From Kiloniellales bacterium (GTDB lineage: Bacteria > Pseudomonadota > Alphaproteobacteria > Kiloniellales > JAKSDN01), in the NCBI GenBank assembly GCA_030064845.1, contig JASJEC010000029.1, positions 1 through 59,957 of the forward strand: a stretch of DNA of 59,957 bases, given 5' to 3'. The notes under the pieces are model-generated. The model did no database searches. It was not told where the DNA came from and worked only from the letters and a program-made list of their open reading frames with translations. The position numbers were made by a program, and so were the translations under genes. Shown in pieces: positions 19,501-28,899 of the stretch (position 1 is its first letter; each line of letters opens with the position of its first letter).

Positions 19501-21293
19501 GGTTGCACCTCCTTGCGGGCGAACCGCCGGAAGACAGTCCCTTCTCCCGGCATCCCCCATTTGTAGAATTCGATGAAATTGAGCCTCAGGCCGTGGACCA
19601 CCGCGCTCATCAGGCTGAGGCCGAGATTGACCACGTGTCCCAGGACCAGGATCAGGATGGCGAACAGCAGACCCAGTCCCGGCCGCGCCTCCAGGGCTTG
19701 CATCGCCAAACCGTTGAAGGTCGACGCCAAGGAAGCGGCCGCCAAGCCGAGCGCGAACAGCCGCATGTAGCTCAGCACGTCGCCGAACGCGCCCATGATC
19801 CCCGTCAGTGCGGTGAAGCCATCAAAAGCGCGGGTTAGGTAGTCGATGGGTCGTTTGACAGGGCGTTCGCTGGTGAACAGAAAGACTGCCAGGGCGCCAG
19901 CGGCGACCATGATGTAGCCGGCCTGCACAGACTGCCCGCCCGGCTCGCCATAGACCGCGGCGGTGCCGCCGATCAGGCCGGCGATCCAGCCGAGATTGGC
20001 GAGCGCCGTGGTGCTCCCGCGTTTCACGTAGGCGGCAATGGCGTTGCCCAGCACGAGATGGGCCACGCCGACGATGATCGAGAGCTTCATCATCGCCCCG
20101 TAGTTGTTCATGTCGATGACGTGGAGGGAGTCCAGCACCGAGCCCTTCGGCGGCTGCACGCCGAAATAGCTTCCGACCATGACTCCGTAGACGACACTGC
20201 AACCGACCAGGGAAAGACCCAGGAGGCGGTAAGCACGGGCCTTCGCGCTCTGTCCGAGGCGCTTCCAGTAGAACAGGAGGCCGCCCAACAAGACCGCCGC
20301 GTAGCCGGCGTCCGCCAGGATCATGGCGAAGAATACCGAGAACGAGAAGAACAGCACCGCGCTCGGGTCCCACATGCGGTAGGGCGGCACGGTGTAGAAC
20401 AGCGCGAGGTCGACGCCGGCCTCCATTCGCTCCGACTCCTGCAGCAGCGTCGGCGGCTCCTCGTCCGGCCTGGGATCCTCGAAGAGGCACGCCAACCCCT
20501 TCTCCTCGGCCAAGGCCTGGACGGCGGGGATCGCGTCTTCGGGAACCCACCCCTGGACCGCGACGATGCCGTCGCCGTCGCGGGTCTGCTGGTCGGCGTA
20601 GGTCAGCGAGGCGCGGTTCTCCGCTTCGGCGAGATTGACGCTGAGCAGGTAGACGTAGCGGGTCTGCGCCAGGCGCCGGGCGACCAGGTCCTCAAGCGCG
20701 ACCTCGGCCTCCTCGAGCTGCGCCTTCAGCTCCGCGACCGGCAGGGCGCCGGTATGGGTGCGCGGCACGGGCAGGACGTCGCCCGGCGGCTCGTCCTGGG
20801 AGATCAGCACGACGTAGGCGAAGCGGTTGTCCTTGCGCACGATCTGCCAAGGCAGATCGACGTCCGTCAGCGCGTCCAGCTTGCCAAGCGGCACGATGTA
20901 GAACCAGAGCCGGTAGCCGGCGAGCGACTCTTGGGGCGGGAAGAAGATATCGCCCCAGGGCTCGACCGCAGCGATGCGGTGGGCCAGGAAGTCCCGGCGG
21001 TCCTCGGTGTCGCGCAGCTCCTGTTTCAGGTCGAGCGCCTCCTTGACCAATTTGCCGACGTCGAACTGGGGGTCGCGGACCACCTGCCGGCGCTTCTGCG
21101 GCATGTCGGTCAGGAAACGCAAAGCCTTGTAGGCCGCCTCGGCGCGGGGCGAGGCCACATTCTCGGCTTCGGCGGGCGGCGGGCGCAGGGGGAGCAGGTG
21201 CATGCAGCCGAGCTCCTGCAGCCCTTCGAGCACCTGCTTCTTCTCTTTCAGCAGCCCGCAGAGCGTGACTTTCTTGAGGCGCGCGATGCTCAT
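19497..21293 (-). CDS. atpI: V/A-type ATPase membrane stator subunit I
   Basis: Protein of 598 residues: an N-terminal cytoplasmic arm of about 300 residues with coiled segments, then seven or so transmembrane helices from VLFFSFSVFFAMILADAGY onward. The conserved arginine of the ion path is in the last helix (VVHGLRLNFIEFYKW). It forms the half-channels next to the K ring. Length is slightly short compared with archaeal subunit a/I. It overlaps D upstream and K downstream by 4 nt each. Confidence 0.95.
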   Translation of the reverse strand: MSIARLKKVTLCGLLKEKKQVLEGLQELGCMHLLPLRPPPAEAENVASPRAEAAYKALRFLTDMPQKRRQVVRDPQFDVGKLVKEALDLKQELRDTEDRRDFLAHRIAAVEPWGDIFFPPQESLAGYRLWFYIVPLGKLDALTDVDLPWQIVRKDNRFAYVVLISQDEPPGDVLPVPRTHTGALPVAELKAQLEEAEVALEDLVARRLAQTRYVYLLSVNLAEAENRASLTYADQQTRDGDGIVAVQGWVPEDAIPAVQALAEEKGLACLFEDPRPDEEPPTLLQESERMEAGVDLALFYTVPPYRMWDPSAVLFFSFSVFFAMILADAGYAAVLLGGLLFYWKRLGQSAKARAYRLLGLSLVGCSVVYGVMVGSYFGVQPPKGSVLDSLHVIDMNNYGAMMKLSIIVGVAHLVLGNAIAAYVKRGSTTALANLGWIAGLIGGTAAVYGEPGGQSVQAGYIMVAAGALAVFLFTSERPVKRPIDYLTRAFDGFTALTGIMGAFGDVLSYMRLFALGLAAASLASTFNGLAMQALEARPGLGLLFAILILVLGHVVNLGLSLMSAVVHGLRLNFIEFYKWGMPGEGTVFRRFARKEVQP

Positions 21294-21895
21294 GCCGAGG
21301 CCTCCGCCGCCCGCTTGCGCTTGGCGATCTTGGAGCGCACCACGGCCGACATCTCTTCGTCCGACAGATAGATCTTTATCCGCTTGATGTTGGCCCGGGC
21401 GCGGGGGATCAGGACCTTGTCGAAGAGATTGACCCGCTGCGTGATCGTCTTCACGGCAGCGTCCAGCAGGGCGACGCGCCGTTCCGCGACCTGGGCGCGA
21501 ATTTGCAGCTCCAACATGTCGTGGAGCATGGCCACGACGTTGTCGACCCAGTGCGGCTTGGACAGGACGGCGTAGGGCTGGACCGTCACCTCGATCCGTT
21601 CCAGCTTCGGCAGCTGGGTGCCCACGACGTTCTCCATGCCCAGCTCGACCTTGGAGAGCTTGGCGAGATCCGTCAGATCGACGTTCATGTTGGCGAGCAT
21701 GGGAAGCTTCTGCCCGACCTCCTTCCTGAAGCCATCGATTCCCGCGCGCGCCTCCTCAAGAGCTTTCACCGCCTTCGCCCGCTCCGCCATCAGCTGCTGG
21801 CGCTTCAGGTCGAGCGACGGCAGGAAGCGCTGGAAGGTGCGCAGGTCCTTGGCTTGGCGCGCCAGGGAAGACTTACTGAGCTGCAGCCGCGCCAC
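21290..21895 (-). CDS. atpD: V/A-type ATPase central stalk subunit D
   Basis: Protein of 201 residues, almost all helix, beginning ARLQLSKSSLARQAKDLRTF and ending in LARANIKRIKIYL-like residues, the pattern of subunit D, which rotates inside the A3B3 head. The GTG start lies 23 nt inside the end of the B gene, with a GGGAGG-type ribosome site in the coding sequence of B. No subunit F gene, its usual partner, is seen. Confidence 0.92.
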   Translation of the reverse strand: MARLQLSKSSLARQAKDLRTFQRFLPSLDLKRQQLMAERAKAVKALEEARAGIDGFRKEVGQKLPMLANMNVDLTDLAKLSKVELGMENVVGTQLPKLERIEVTVQPYAVLSKPHWVDNVVAMLHDMLELQIRAQVAERRVALLDAAVKTITQRVNLFDKVLIPRARANIKRIKIYLSDEEMSAVVRSKIAKRKRAAEASA

Positions 21896-23420
21896 TCTTG
21901 CCTCCCTTCTCCTCTGACTCGGCCGCCGCCAACTCCTCGGTCTCGGCGGCGGGCTCGGGCGATGCTTCCGGTTCCGTCTCGACCGCCTCGTCGGCCGCCG
22001 CCGCTTCCGGGGCTTCCTGGCCGGCCTCGTCCTCGTCGGACGGCTGGTCCGCGCCAGCCTCGGGCTCGACCGTCGGCGCCACGTCCTTCGGGAAATACTT
22101 GTCGATCAGCTCCTGCTTCATCAGCAGCTGCTCGGGCTGGAAGCACTCGGCCAGGGTCCGCCAGCTGAGGTCCAGGGCCTCCTCGAGCGGCAGCGACACC
22201 TCGATGTCCATGAAGCGCTCGCGGAACAGCTTGCCGAATTTCAGGAGCTGCTCGTCGTAGTCCGAGAGGTCGAAGGCCATGGCCTGCTTCTGCTGGGCGT
22301 CGCGGGCGCCGGAATAGAAGCGGATCATGGTGGTCATGATCTGGCTGTGGTCTTCGCGCGTGACCTTGCCGATGACGTTCTGCTTGAGGCGCGAGAGCGA
22401 GCCGAAGGGATCGATCACGCCGTCGTGGAGATAGAACTGCCCCTCGGTGATGTAGCCGGTGTTGTCCGGCACCGGGTGCGTGACGTCGTTGCCCGGCATG
22501 GTGGTGACCGTCAGGATCGTCACCGAGCCGCCCTTGGCGTAGTCGCAGGCCTTCTCGTAGCGCCGGGCCAGCTGGGAATAGAGATCGCCCATGTAGCCCC
22601 GGTTCGAGGGCACGCGCTCCATGGAGATGCCGACCTCCTTCAAGGCGTCGGCGTAGGCCGTCATGTCGGTCAGCAGGACCAGGACGCGCTTGCCTTCCTC
22701 GACCGCGAAGCGCTCCGCCACGGCGAGCGCCATGTCGGGCACCAGCAGCCGTTCGACGATCGGGTCGGAGGCCTGGTTGATGATCATCACCGTCCGCGAG
22801 AACACGCCGGCGTCCTCGAAGGTTTTGCGGAAGGTGAAGTAGTCGTCGAAGATCAACCCGAGCCCGCCGAAAACCACGATATCCGCGTCGGCCTGGATGC
22901 CGATACGCGCCAGGAAGGGATTAAAGGGCTCGCCGGAGACCGAGAAGATCGGGATCTTCTGGCTCTCCACCAGACAGTTGAAGATGTCGATCATCGGCAC
23001 GTCGGTGCGGATCATCTTGGTCGGAACGATGCGCTCGGCGGGATTCACCGAGGGGCCGCCGATGGTCACCTGCTGGTCCATGGAGAGATCCGGGCCGCCG
23101 TCGATCGGGTTGCCCGTGCCGTCGAAGACCCGGCCGAGGATGTTGGGCGAATAGGTGACGCGCATGGGATGACCCAGAAAGGTCACCGTCGAGCTGGTCG
23201 AGATACCCTTGGTCCCGGTGAAGATCTGCAGCGACACCGCTTGCCGGTTGATGTTGATGACCTGGGCGAGCGACTTGTGCCCCTCCGCGCCCTCGAGGAC
23301 GGCGAGGTCGCCGAAGCGCACCGCCGGTCCCTTGCCATCGACGGCCTCCGGCACCTCCACCTTGAGGATGTCGCCGACGATCTCGAGAATTCGAGAATAG
23401 CGGACGAGATCGAGAACCAT
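21873..23420 (-). CDS. atpB: V/A-type ATPase regulatory subunit B with an acidic C-terminal tail
   Basis: Non-catalytic nucleotide-site subunit of the head. Signatures include GRVFDGTGNPIDGGP, FSVSGEPFNPFLARIG and GSVTILTVTTMPGNDVTHPVPD; the P-loop is degenerate, as is normal for B. The family core ends near residue 445, and the last 70 residues are a low-complexity Glu/Ala/Pro-rich tail, strongly acidic. This contrasts with the basic N-terminal tail of subunit A in the same operon. It is the first ATPase gene of the operon and lies 41 nt after the YqhA-like gene. Confidence 0.97.
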   Translation of the reverse strand: MVLDLVRYSRILEIVGDILKVEVPEAVDGKGPAVRFGDLAVLEGAEGHKSLAQVININRQAVSLQIFTGTKGISTSSTVTFLGHPMRVTYSPNILGRVFDGTGNPIDGGPDLSMDQQVTIGGPSVNPAERIVPTKMIRTDVPMIDIFNCLVESQKIPIFSVSGEPFNPFLARIGIQADADIVVFGGLGLIFDDYFTFRKTFEDAGVFSRTVMIINQASDPIVERLLVPDMALAVAERFAVEEGKRVLVLLTDMTAYADALKEVGISMERVPSNRGYMGDLYSQLARRYEKACDYAKGGSVTILTVTTMPGNDVTHPVPDNTGYITEGQFYLHDGVIDPFGSLSRLKQNVIGKVTREDHSQIMTTMIRFYSGARDAQQKQAMAFDLSDYDEQLLKFGKLFRERFMDIEVSLPLEEALDLSWRTLAECFQPEQLLMKQELIDKYFPKDVAPTVEPEAGADQPSDEDEAGQEAPEAAAADEAVETEPEASPEPAAETEELAAAESEEKGGKSGAAAAQ

Positions 23421-23461
23421 TGCCTTTCCCCTTCCCTGCGACCGGCGAGGCCCTTTCCCGC

Positions 23462-24034
23462 CTAGAGATCGCCTCTATTGCCCGGCCCGTACTCGAGCCA
23501 ATTGAAGAACACGTATGCCGCCGCTGTCAGCACAAAAATGCCCTGTGCGATCAGCATGAAAGTGATTTCGGACGGATCCACCCGCGCCGGATCGAGGTAT
23601 ACGTGCAGCATGTGGATCGTCGAGATCAGCAGGATCGTGGTTGCGATCCTCAGCTTGAGCTTGCCCGTCGTCGACCGCCGCATCCAACGCGGCACGCTGG
23701 GTTCGTCCTCCATATGGAGGTTCGAGACGAAGGTCTCATAACCGCTGATCACGATCATGACGACGAGGTTGGCGATCAGCACCATGTCGATCAGGTCCAG
23801 GGTGACGAGAATCACCCGCTCCCGGCCGACCGATTGCAGATCAGCCATGATGACGAAGAGGTGCTGCGCGAATTTGAACTGGATCAGGACCAGCGCGACA
23901 ATCAGCCCGACCAGCAGCGGGATCTGAAGCCACCGGCTGAACAGAAGCGTGGCCTCGAAGGCCGCGAGGAGGCTCAAGTTCCTCGATTTCTCGGCGTCGG
24001 GCTTTGCCGCCGGCCCGTCGTTTTCCGTTTCCAT
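23462..24034 (-). CDS. YqhA family (UPF0114) membrane protein
   Basis: Inner-membrane protein of about 190 residues with four hydrophobic segments; LVTLDLIDMVLIANLVVMIV and SGYETFVSNL are typical of YqhA. It is the promoter-proximal gene of the V-ATPase operon, which is an unusual partner. The start used is ATG 24034, which gives the family-like N-terminus. A strong GGGAGGAGG (about 24174-24186) precedes an in-frame TTG at 24172 that would add 46 residues, so a longer form is possible. A role in ion movement or in ATPase assembly is only a guess. Confidence 0.8.
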   Translation of the reverse strand: METENDGPAAKPDAEKSRNLSLLAAFEATLLFSRWLQIPLLVGLIVALVLIQFKFAQHLFVIMADLQSVGRERVILVTLDLIDMVLIANLVVMIVISGYETFVSNLHMEDEPSVPRWMRRSTTGKLKLRIATTILLISTIHMLHVYLDPARVDPSEITFMLIAQGIFVLTAAAYVFFNWLEYGPGNRGDL

Positions 24035-24257
24035 GCTCGATTCATAGCCGGGATTGGGCCGCGTGAACAGCAGTCCACGCGGTCCGAATCTCCCCAGGCG
24101 CGGCAAAACGCCGCCGCCGGCTCGCGACGCCGGTCCGACGCCCTGACAGGCTATGGCATGGCACACTCCCAAACTTCCTCCTCCCTGGAGTAGCGCGAGG
24201 CTCGGAACGCGGCACGATACGGTTTTACCGCTCTCGCTGCAGCGTCGCCTGCACCGT

Positions 24258-24271
24258 TTGACCTACATCAC
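24258..24271. promoter_or_regulatory. Possible FNR-type binding site upstream of the V-ATPase operon
   Basis: TTGAC-CTAC-ATCAC resembles the FNR/ANR consensus TTGAT-N4-ATCAA at eight of ten positions. It lies in the 242-bp gap between arcC and the YqhA-like gene, about 86 nt before the longer possible start of that gene. Anaerobic control would make sense for an arginine-fermentation and ATPase block. A single imperfect site is weak evidence. Confidence 0.3.
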
Positions 24272-24276
24272 ACCTT

Positions 24277-25206
24277 CTAGTGCCACTCGATGCCGCTCGC
24301 CGTGCCCCGGATCGTTGTGCCCGCCTTGCCGGCGACGATGTCCGGCAGGTCGGCCAGCGCGCCGATCGCCGCGGCCTTGCCGCTGCGTTCCGCGAACTGG
24401 CAGGCGGCCTCGACCTTCGGCCCCATGGAGCCGGCCGGGAACTCGTACTCCCGGATCGCGGCCGGCGAGGCCGTCTTGATTCGCTTCGCTTCCGGTGTGC
24501 CGAAACCGACATAGACCGCATCGGCGTCGGTCGCCATGATGAAGAGATCGGCCTCCAGGTCGCGGGCCAGGAGCTCGCTCGCCAGGTCCTTGTCGATCAC
24601 CGCCTCGATGCCGTGCAGCTTGCGGTTCTCGTCATAGACCGTCGGGATGCCGCCGCCGCCGGCACAGATCACGATGGTGTTCTTCTCGAGCATCCAGTGG
24701 ATCGGCCGGATCTCGAAGATCCGCTTGGGCAGCGGCGAGGCGACGACCCGACGCCACTTGTCGCCGTCGGGCTTGATCGACCAGTTCTTCTCCTCGGCCA
24801 GGCGCTTGGCTTCGGCCTCTTCGTAGACCGGACCGATGAACTTGGTCGGGTTCTTGAAGGCGGGATCCTCCGGGTCGACCTCGATCATCGTCAGGATGGT
24901 GGCGAAGGGAACCTCGAAGGGCAGCAGGTTCCCCAACTCCTGCTCGATCATGTAGCCGATCATGCCCTCGGTCTGGGCGCCCAGAACGTCGAGGGGATAG
25001 ACCTCGTCCGGCTTGTAGGCGGCGCCCTGGAGGGCGAGCAGACCGACCTGTGGACCGTTGCCGTGGGAGATGACGAGCTGGTGCTCCTCGGCGATCGGCG
25101 CCATCGCCTCGGCGGCGACCCTTACGTTCTCCCGCTGGTTTTCGGCGGTCAGCGCCTGCCCGCGGCGGAGCAGGGCGTTACCGCCCAGAGCTACGACGAC
25201 ACGCAT
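24277..25206 (-). CDS. arcC: Carbamate kinase
   Basis: Last step of the arginine deiminase pathway: carbamoyl phosphate plus ADP gives ATP, CO2 and ammonia. Family signatures are [15 protein letters not shown] at the N-terminus, [14 protein letters not shown], and [10 protein letters not shown]. The protein has 309 residues, the usual length. It lies 3 nt after arcB, as in many ADI operons, and ends 242 nt before the V-ATPase operon. Confidence 0.97.
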   Translation of the reverse strand: MRVVVALGGNALLRRGQALTAENQRENVRVAAEAMAPIAEEHQLVISHGNGPQVGLLALQGAAYKPDEVYPLDVLGAQTEGMIGYMIEQELGNLLPFEVPFATILTMIEVDPEDPAFKNPTKFIGPVYEEAEAKRLAEEKNWSIKPDGDKWRRVVASPLPKRIFEIRPIHWMLEKNTIVICAGGGGIPTVYDENRKLHGIEAVIDKDLASELLARDLEADLFIMATDADAVYVGFGTPEAKRIKTASPAAIREYEFPAGSMGPKVEAACQFAERSGKAAAIGALADLPDIVAGKAGTTIRGTASGIEWH

Positions 25207-25209
25207 CGC

Positions 25210-26211
25210 TCAAGACCCGATCGTGGCGACGAGCACCGCCTTGATGGTGTGCATCCGGTTCTCCGCCTGCTCGAACTGAACCGCGGCGGGGGACTCGAAG
25301 ACCTCGTCGGTGACCTCCATCTCGGAGATCCCGTGCTTCTGGAAGATCTCCTCGCCGACCTTGGTTTCCCTGTTATGGAACGCCGGCAGGCAATGCATGA
25401 AGCGCGTGTTCGGCACGCCCGAAGCCGCCATCAGCTCGCTGTTCACCCGGTAGGGCGTCAGCAGCTTGATCCGCTCCTCCCAGACCTCGGCCGGCTCGCC
25501 CATGGAGACCCAGACGTCGGTATGGATGAAGTCGGCGCCCTTGACCGCCTCGAAGGGGTCCTCCGTGATCGTCAGGCGCGCGCCGTTCTGCTCGGCGAGC
25601 TTGCGGGCCGGCCCGAGGTACTCGTCGCTCGGCCAGTTCGCCTTGGGCGCCGCGAGCCGCACGTCCATGCCCATGATGCAGCCGACGATCATCAGCGAGT
25701 GTCCCATGTTGCTGCGCGCGTCACCGACGAAGGCGTAGGAGATGTCGTGCAGCGGCTTGTCGCAGTGCTCCCGCATGGTCAGCACGTCGGCCAGCATCTG
25801 TGTCGGGTGGAACTCGTCGGTCAGGCCGTTGAACACCGGCACGCCGGCATATTGACCCAATTCCTCGACGATCTCCTGGCCGAAGCCCCGATACTCGATC
25901 GCGTCGTACATGCGCCCGAGCACCCGCGCCGTGTCCTTCATCGACTCCTTATGGCCGATCTGCGAACCGGACGGGCCGAGGTAGGTGACGCCGGCGCCCT
26001 GGTCCATGGCGGCGACCTCGAAGGCGCACATGGTCCGGGTCGACGACTTCTCGAAGATCAGGCAGATGTTCTTGCCCTTGAGGTGCTGCTGCTCGGTGCC
26101 GGCGTATTTGGCCCGCTTGAGGTCGCGGGAAAGGTCGAGCAGGTAGCGCAGCTCCCGCTGGTTGAAATCCATTACCTTGAGGAAGTTGCGTCCCTTTATG
26201 TTGAAAGCCAT
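25210..26211 (-). CDS. arcB: Ornithine carbamoyltransferase (catabolic)
   Basis: Phosphorolyses citrulline to ornithine and carbamoyl phosphate in the ADI pathway. The carbamoyl phosphate motif [13 protein letters not shown], the motif [11 protein letters not shown], and the ornithine-loop HCLPAFH are all present. Length is 333 residues, nearer to catabolic ArcB than to shorter ArgF enzymes. Position between arcA and arcC supports the catabolic role. It is separated from arcA by 57 nt. Confidence 0.95.
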   Translation of the reverse strand: MAFNIKGRNFLKVMDFNQRELRYLLDLSRDLKRAKYAGTEQQHLKGKNICLIFEKSSTRTMCAFEVAAMDQGAGVTYLGPSGSQIGHKESMKDTARVLGRMYDAIEYRGFGQEIVEELGQYAGVPVFNGLTDEFHPTQMLADVLTMREHCDKPLHDISYAFVGDARSNMGHSLMIVGCIMGMDVRLAAPKANWPSDEYLGPARKLAEQNGARLTITEDPFEAVKGADFIHTDVWVSMGEPAEVWEERIKLLTPYRVNSELMAASGVPNTRFMHCLPAFHNRETKVGEEIFQKHGISEMEVTDEVFESPAAVQFEQAENRMHTIKAVLVATIGS

Positions 26212-26268
26212 GGCTGTCTCTCCCTGGTTTCTGGCGCGGCCCGGTGCGGCCGCGACAAGTGGTTCACG

Positions 26269-27495
26269 TCAGTAGGCGGGTTCGCGCTCGATCGGGCAGG
26301 TCATGCAGTGACCGCCGCCGCGGCCGCGGCCCAGTTCCTGGCCGCTGATGGTGATGACCTCGACCCCGGCCTTGCGCAAAAGGGTGTTGGTGTGAGTGTT
26401 GCGGGCATAGCCCACGACGACCCCAGGCTCGAGCGCGACGACGTTGTTGCCGTCGTCCCACTGCTCGCGCTCCTGCTGGAACTCATTGCCGCCCGTGCCG
26501 ATGACGAGCAGGTCCTTCAGGCCCAAGGCCTCCTTGTAGACCTCGAAGAGGTGCTTCTCCTCCTTGTGGAGCTCGACGCCCTTGTCGCCGGGGCGCAGGG
26601 AATAGCACTCGATCTGGTCGACCACCTCTCGGAAGGCGGTGACCTTGTCGTGGTCGAGGCAGGAGAACACCGTATCCAGGTGCATCGCCGCGCGGCTCTT
26701 CGGCATGGCGCAGGCGATGACGCGCTCGGCGCCGCCCTGGGCGAACAGGCTGTCCGCTACCTGCGCCACGGCCTGACGGGTCGTGCGCTCGCCCATGCCG
26801 ATAAGCACCACGCCCTTGCCGATCGGCATGACGTCGCCGCCCTCTACGCTGGCGTGGCCGAAGTCCTCGTCGCTGTCGCCCCACCAGATCTTGAAGTCCT
26901 CGTCCTTGAACATGGGGTGGAACTTGTAGACCGTGCGCTGGTAGAGCGTCTCCGGCTTGCGCGCCGGCCAGAACATCGGGTTGCAGGTGACCCCGTTGTA
27001 GATCCAGCACGAGGGATCGCGCTGGAACAGCGCGTTGGGGATGGGCCGGACCAGGAAGTCGCTGCCGGCCAGTGCGCTCCTCATGATGGGCGTGACCATC
27101 TCCGCCGGTAAATCCGAAACGATGATCCCGCCGAGCAGGTGGCGCGCCAGGTCCTCCGCCGGAAGCTCCTCCAGCCAGGGGCGCATCTCCTTGGCCAGGA
27201 TCGGGCCGACGTAGTTGGGCGTGATCCGCCGGTCGAGCACGAAGGCGCGGGCCTCGCCGTCGTTTTCGAAGGTCTCGGCGAGCAGGTCTTGCAGGTCGTA
27301 GACCTTGACCCCGCGGTCCTTCATCTTGATCCGGAAGGCATCGTGGTCGATGCGCGCCTGCTGCACCCAGATCACGTCGTCGAACAGGAGGTCGTGACAG
27401 TTGCCCGGCGTCAGGCGCTCGTGCGCCAGCGACGGCCGGGCGACGATCACCCGCTTCAGCTTTCCTATCTCCGAATGGACACCCAAACTCGACAT
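26269..27495 (-). CDS. arcA: Arginine deiminase
   Basis: Hydrolyses arginine to citrulline and ammonia. The catalytic residues are visible: Asp in [13 protein letters not shown], His in [12 protein letters not shown], and the nucleophile Cys in GGGHCMTCP near the C-terminus. The [21 protein letters not shown] segment is characteristic. The ATG at 27495 has GGGAGG upstream and gives 408 residues, the normal size; the longer open frame upstream overlaps the antiporter gene antiparallel in reading and is not real. It is followed by arcB and arcC in order. Confidence 0.97.
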   Translation of the reverse strand: MSSLGVHSEIGKLKRVIVARPSLAHERLTPGNCHDLLFDDVIWVQQARIDHDAFRIKMKDRGVKVYDLQDLLAETFENDGEARAFVLDRRITPNYVGPILAKEMRPWLEELPAEDLARHLLGGIIVSDLPAEMVTPIMRSALAGSDFLVRPIPNALFQRDPSCWIYNGVTCNPMFWPARKPETLYQRTVYKFHPMFKDEDFKIWWGDSDEDFGHASVEGGDVMPIGKGVVLIGMGERTTRQAVAQVADSLFAQGGAERVIACAMPKSRAAMHLDTVFSCLDHDKVTAFREVVDQIECYSLRPGDKGVELHKEEKHLFEVYKEALGLKDLLVIGTGGNEFQQEREQWDDGNNVVALEPGVVVGYARNTHTNTLLRKAGVEVITISGQELGRGRGGGHCMTCPIEREPAY

Positions 27496-27515
27496 TGAAA
27501 TCCTCCCTTCTTGAG

Positions 27516-28865
27516 TTATGCCCGGCCAGCCGGGGCCCGAAGGCGCCACTTCAGCCAGGCGTATACCGGGACCCCGGCGATCAACAGAAGAAAGCCGTAG
27601 AACACGACCTCCTGGCCGGCGCCGTAGATCGCCCAGGCGGAATAGGCGAAGCCGAGCACCGCCAGAGCGACCACCGCGCCGATGCCGCGGCCGGCCATGG
27701 TCCGGCCGGTGGTGACGAAGATCATGAACTCCGCCAGGGCGCAGAACAGGTAGGGCACCAGGGTCGTCAAGGTCGCCAGCAGGATGATGAAGACGAACTG
27801 GTCGACGAGACCCTTGGTGAAGTTCATGGCGATCAGGATGCTCGCGAGCGTGTTCGAGACGACCAGCGCGAAGACCGGCGTCTGCGCCTTGGAGAGGCGG
27901 GCGAAGGATCGCGGAAAGAGGCCGTCGCGGGCCGCGCCCATGGGCACCTGCCCGGACAGCATGGTGAAGCCGTTGAGCGTTCCGAATGTCGAGACGCAGG
28001 CGGCGAGCGCGACGAAGGTCGCCCCGGCCGCGCCCCACATGGTTCCGGCCACGTCGGCCAGGGGCGCGCTCGAGCTCTGCAGCACCGTCAGCGGCACCAG
28101 TCCAAAGGCGACGATTGTCACGAGGATGTAGACCACGGCCGCCAGGCTGGTGCCGAAAATGGTCGCGCGCGGGATCGTGCGTTCCGGCTGATCGACGTCG
28201 CCCGAAGGTACGGTCGCCGATTCCAGGCCGATGAAGGCCCACAGCGTGAGCGCGGCACAGGCCGCCAGGGCGGCGCCGTTGCTCATCTCGCTGGCGTTCA
28301 GCGGTGTGAAGTTGCCAGGATCGAGGTAGGCCAGGCCGATCAGCGCGACCAGCAGAAGCGGGACCACCTTCAGCACCGTGGTCACGAGTTGGACCGTGCC
28401 GGCCTCGCGCACGCCGCGGGCGTTCACCCAGGTCAGCAGCCAGATCGCGCCCAGCGCCGTGGCCAGCCCCGCGAGCTTGTTCTCGGCGATGACCGGAAAG
28501 AGGAAGCCGAGGTAACCTGAGAAGGCGACAGCAACCGCCGCGTTACCCGACCAGAGCGCGATCCAGTAGCCCCAGGCGATCAGGAAGCCGGCGAAGTCGC
28601 CGAAGCCTTCGCGCGAATAGGTATAGGGCCCGCCGGTCTTGGTCACCAATCGGGCCAGCCGTCCGAAGATCAGCGCCAGGACGATCGCCCCCGCCGAGGT
28701 AATCAGCCAGCCGCCGATCGAAATCGGACCGTAGGCGGCGAGCGCGGCCGGCAGGAGAAAGATGCCCGACCCGATCATGTTGCCGACCACCAGGGCCGAG
28801 CACATCCAGAAGCCCAGCTTCCTGGTGATCAGGGCTTCGCCGCCCGCCTGCGCCTCTACGGCCAT
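27516..28865 (-). CDS. APC-family amino acid antiporter, probably arginine/ornithine
   Basis: Membrane protein of 449 residues with twelve predicted helices. The first helix motif [16 protein letters not shown] and the later [12 protein letters not shown] and [14 protein letters not shown] are those of the AdiC/PotE/ArcD-like branch of the APC superfamily. Exchange of arginine for ornithine is the role expected from its position 20 nt upstream of arcA; agmatine or other amines cannot be excluded. The ATG at 28865 gives a normal cytoplasmic N-terminus. Confidence 0.88.
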   Translation of the reverse strand: MAVEAQAGGEALITRKLGFWMCSALVVGNMIGSGIFLLPAALAAYGPISIGGWLITSAGAIVLALIFGRLARLVTKTGGPYTYSREGFGDFAGFLIAWGYWIALWSGNAAVAVAFSGYLGFLFPVIAENKLAGLATALGAIWLLTWVNARGVREAGTVQLVTTVLKVVPLLLVALIGLAYLDPGNFTPLNASEMSNGAALAACAALTLWAFIGLESATVPSGDVDQPERTIPRATIFGTSLAAVVYILVTIVAFGLVPLTVLQSSSAPLADVAGTMWGAAGATFVALAACVSTFGTLNGFTMLSGQVPMGAARDGLFPRSFARLSKAQTPVFALVVSNTLASILIAMNFTKGLVDQFVFIILLATLTTLVPYLFCALAEFMIFVTTGRTMAGRGIGAVVALAVLGFAYSAWAIYGAGQEVVFYGFLLLIAGVPVYAWLKWRLRAPAGRA

Positions 28866-28899
28866 TCGCCTTCTCCGCCCGACCGGACGCCGCTCCCTG

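Noticed and set aside
24280-27111. Plus-strand 943-codon open frame across arcC, arcB and arcA
   Set aside because: It is fully antisense to three enzymes with intact motifs. The product is a low-complexity string typical of a shadow frame.
27496-28242. N-terminal extension of arginine deiminase to 657 residues
   Set aside because: The extra part overlaps the antiporter gene in a different frame, while ATG 27495 has a good ribosome site and gives normal length.
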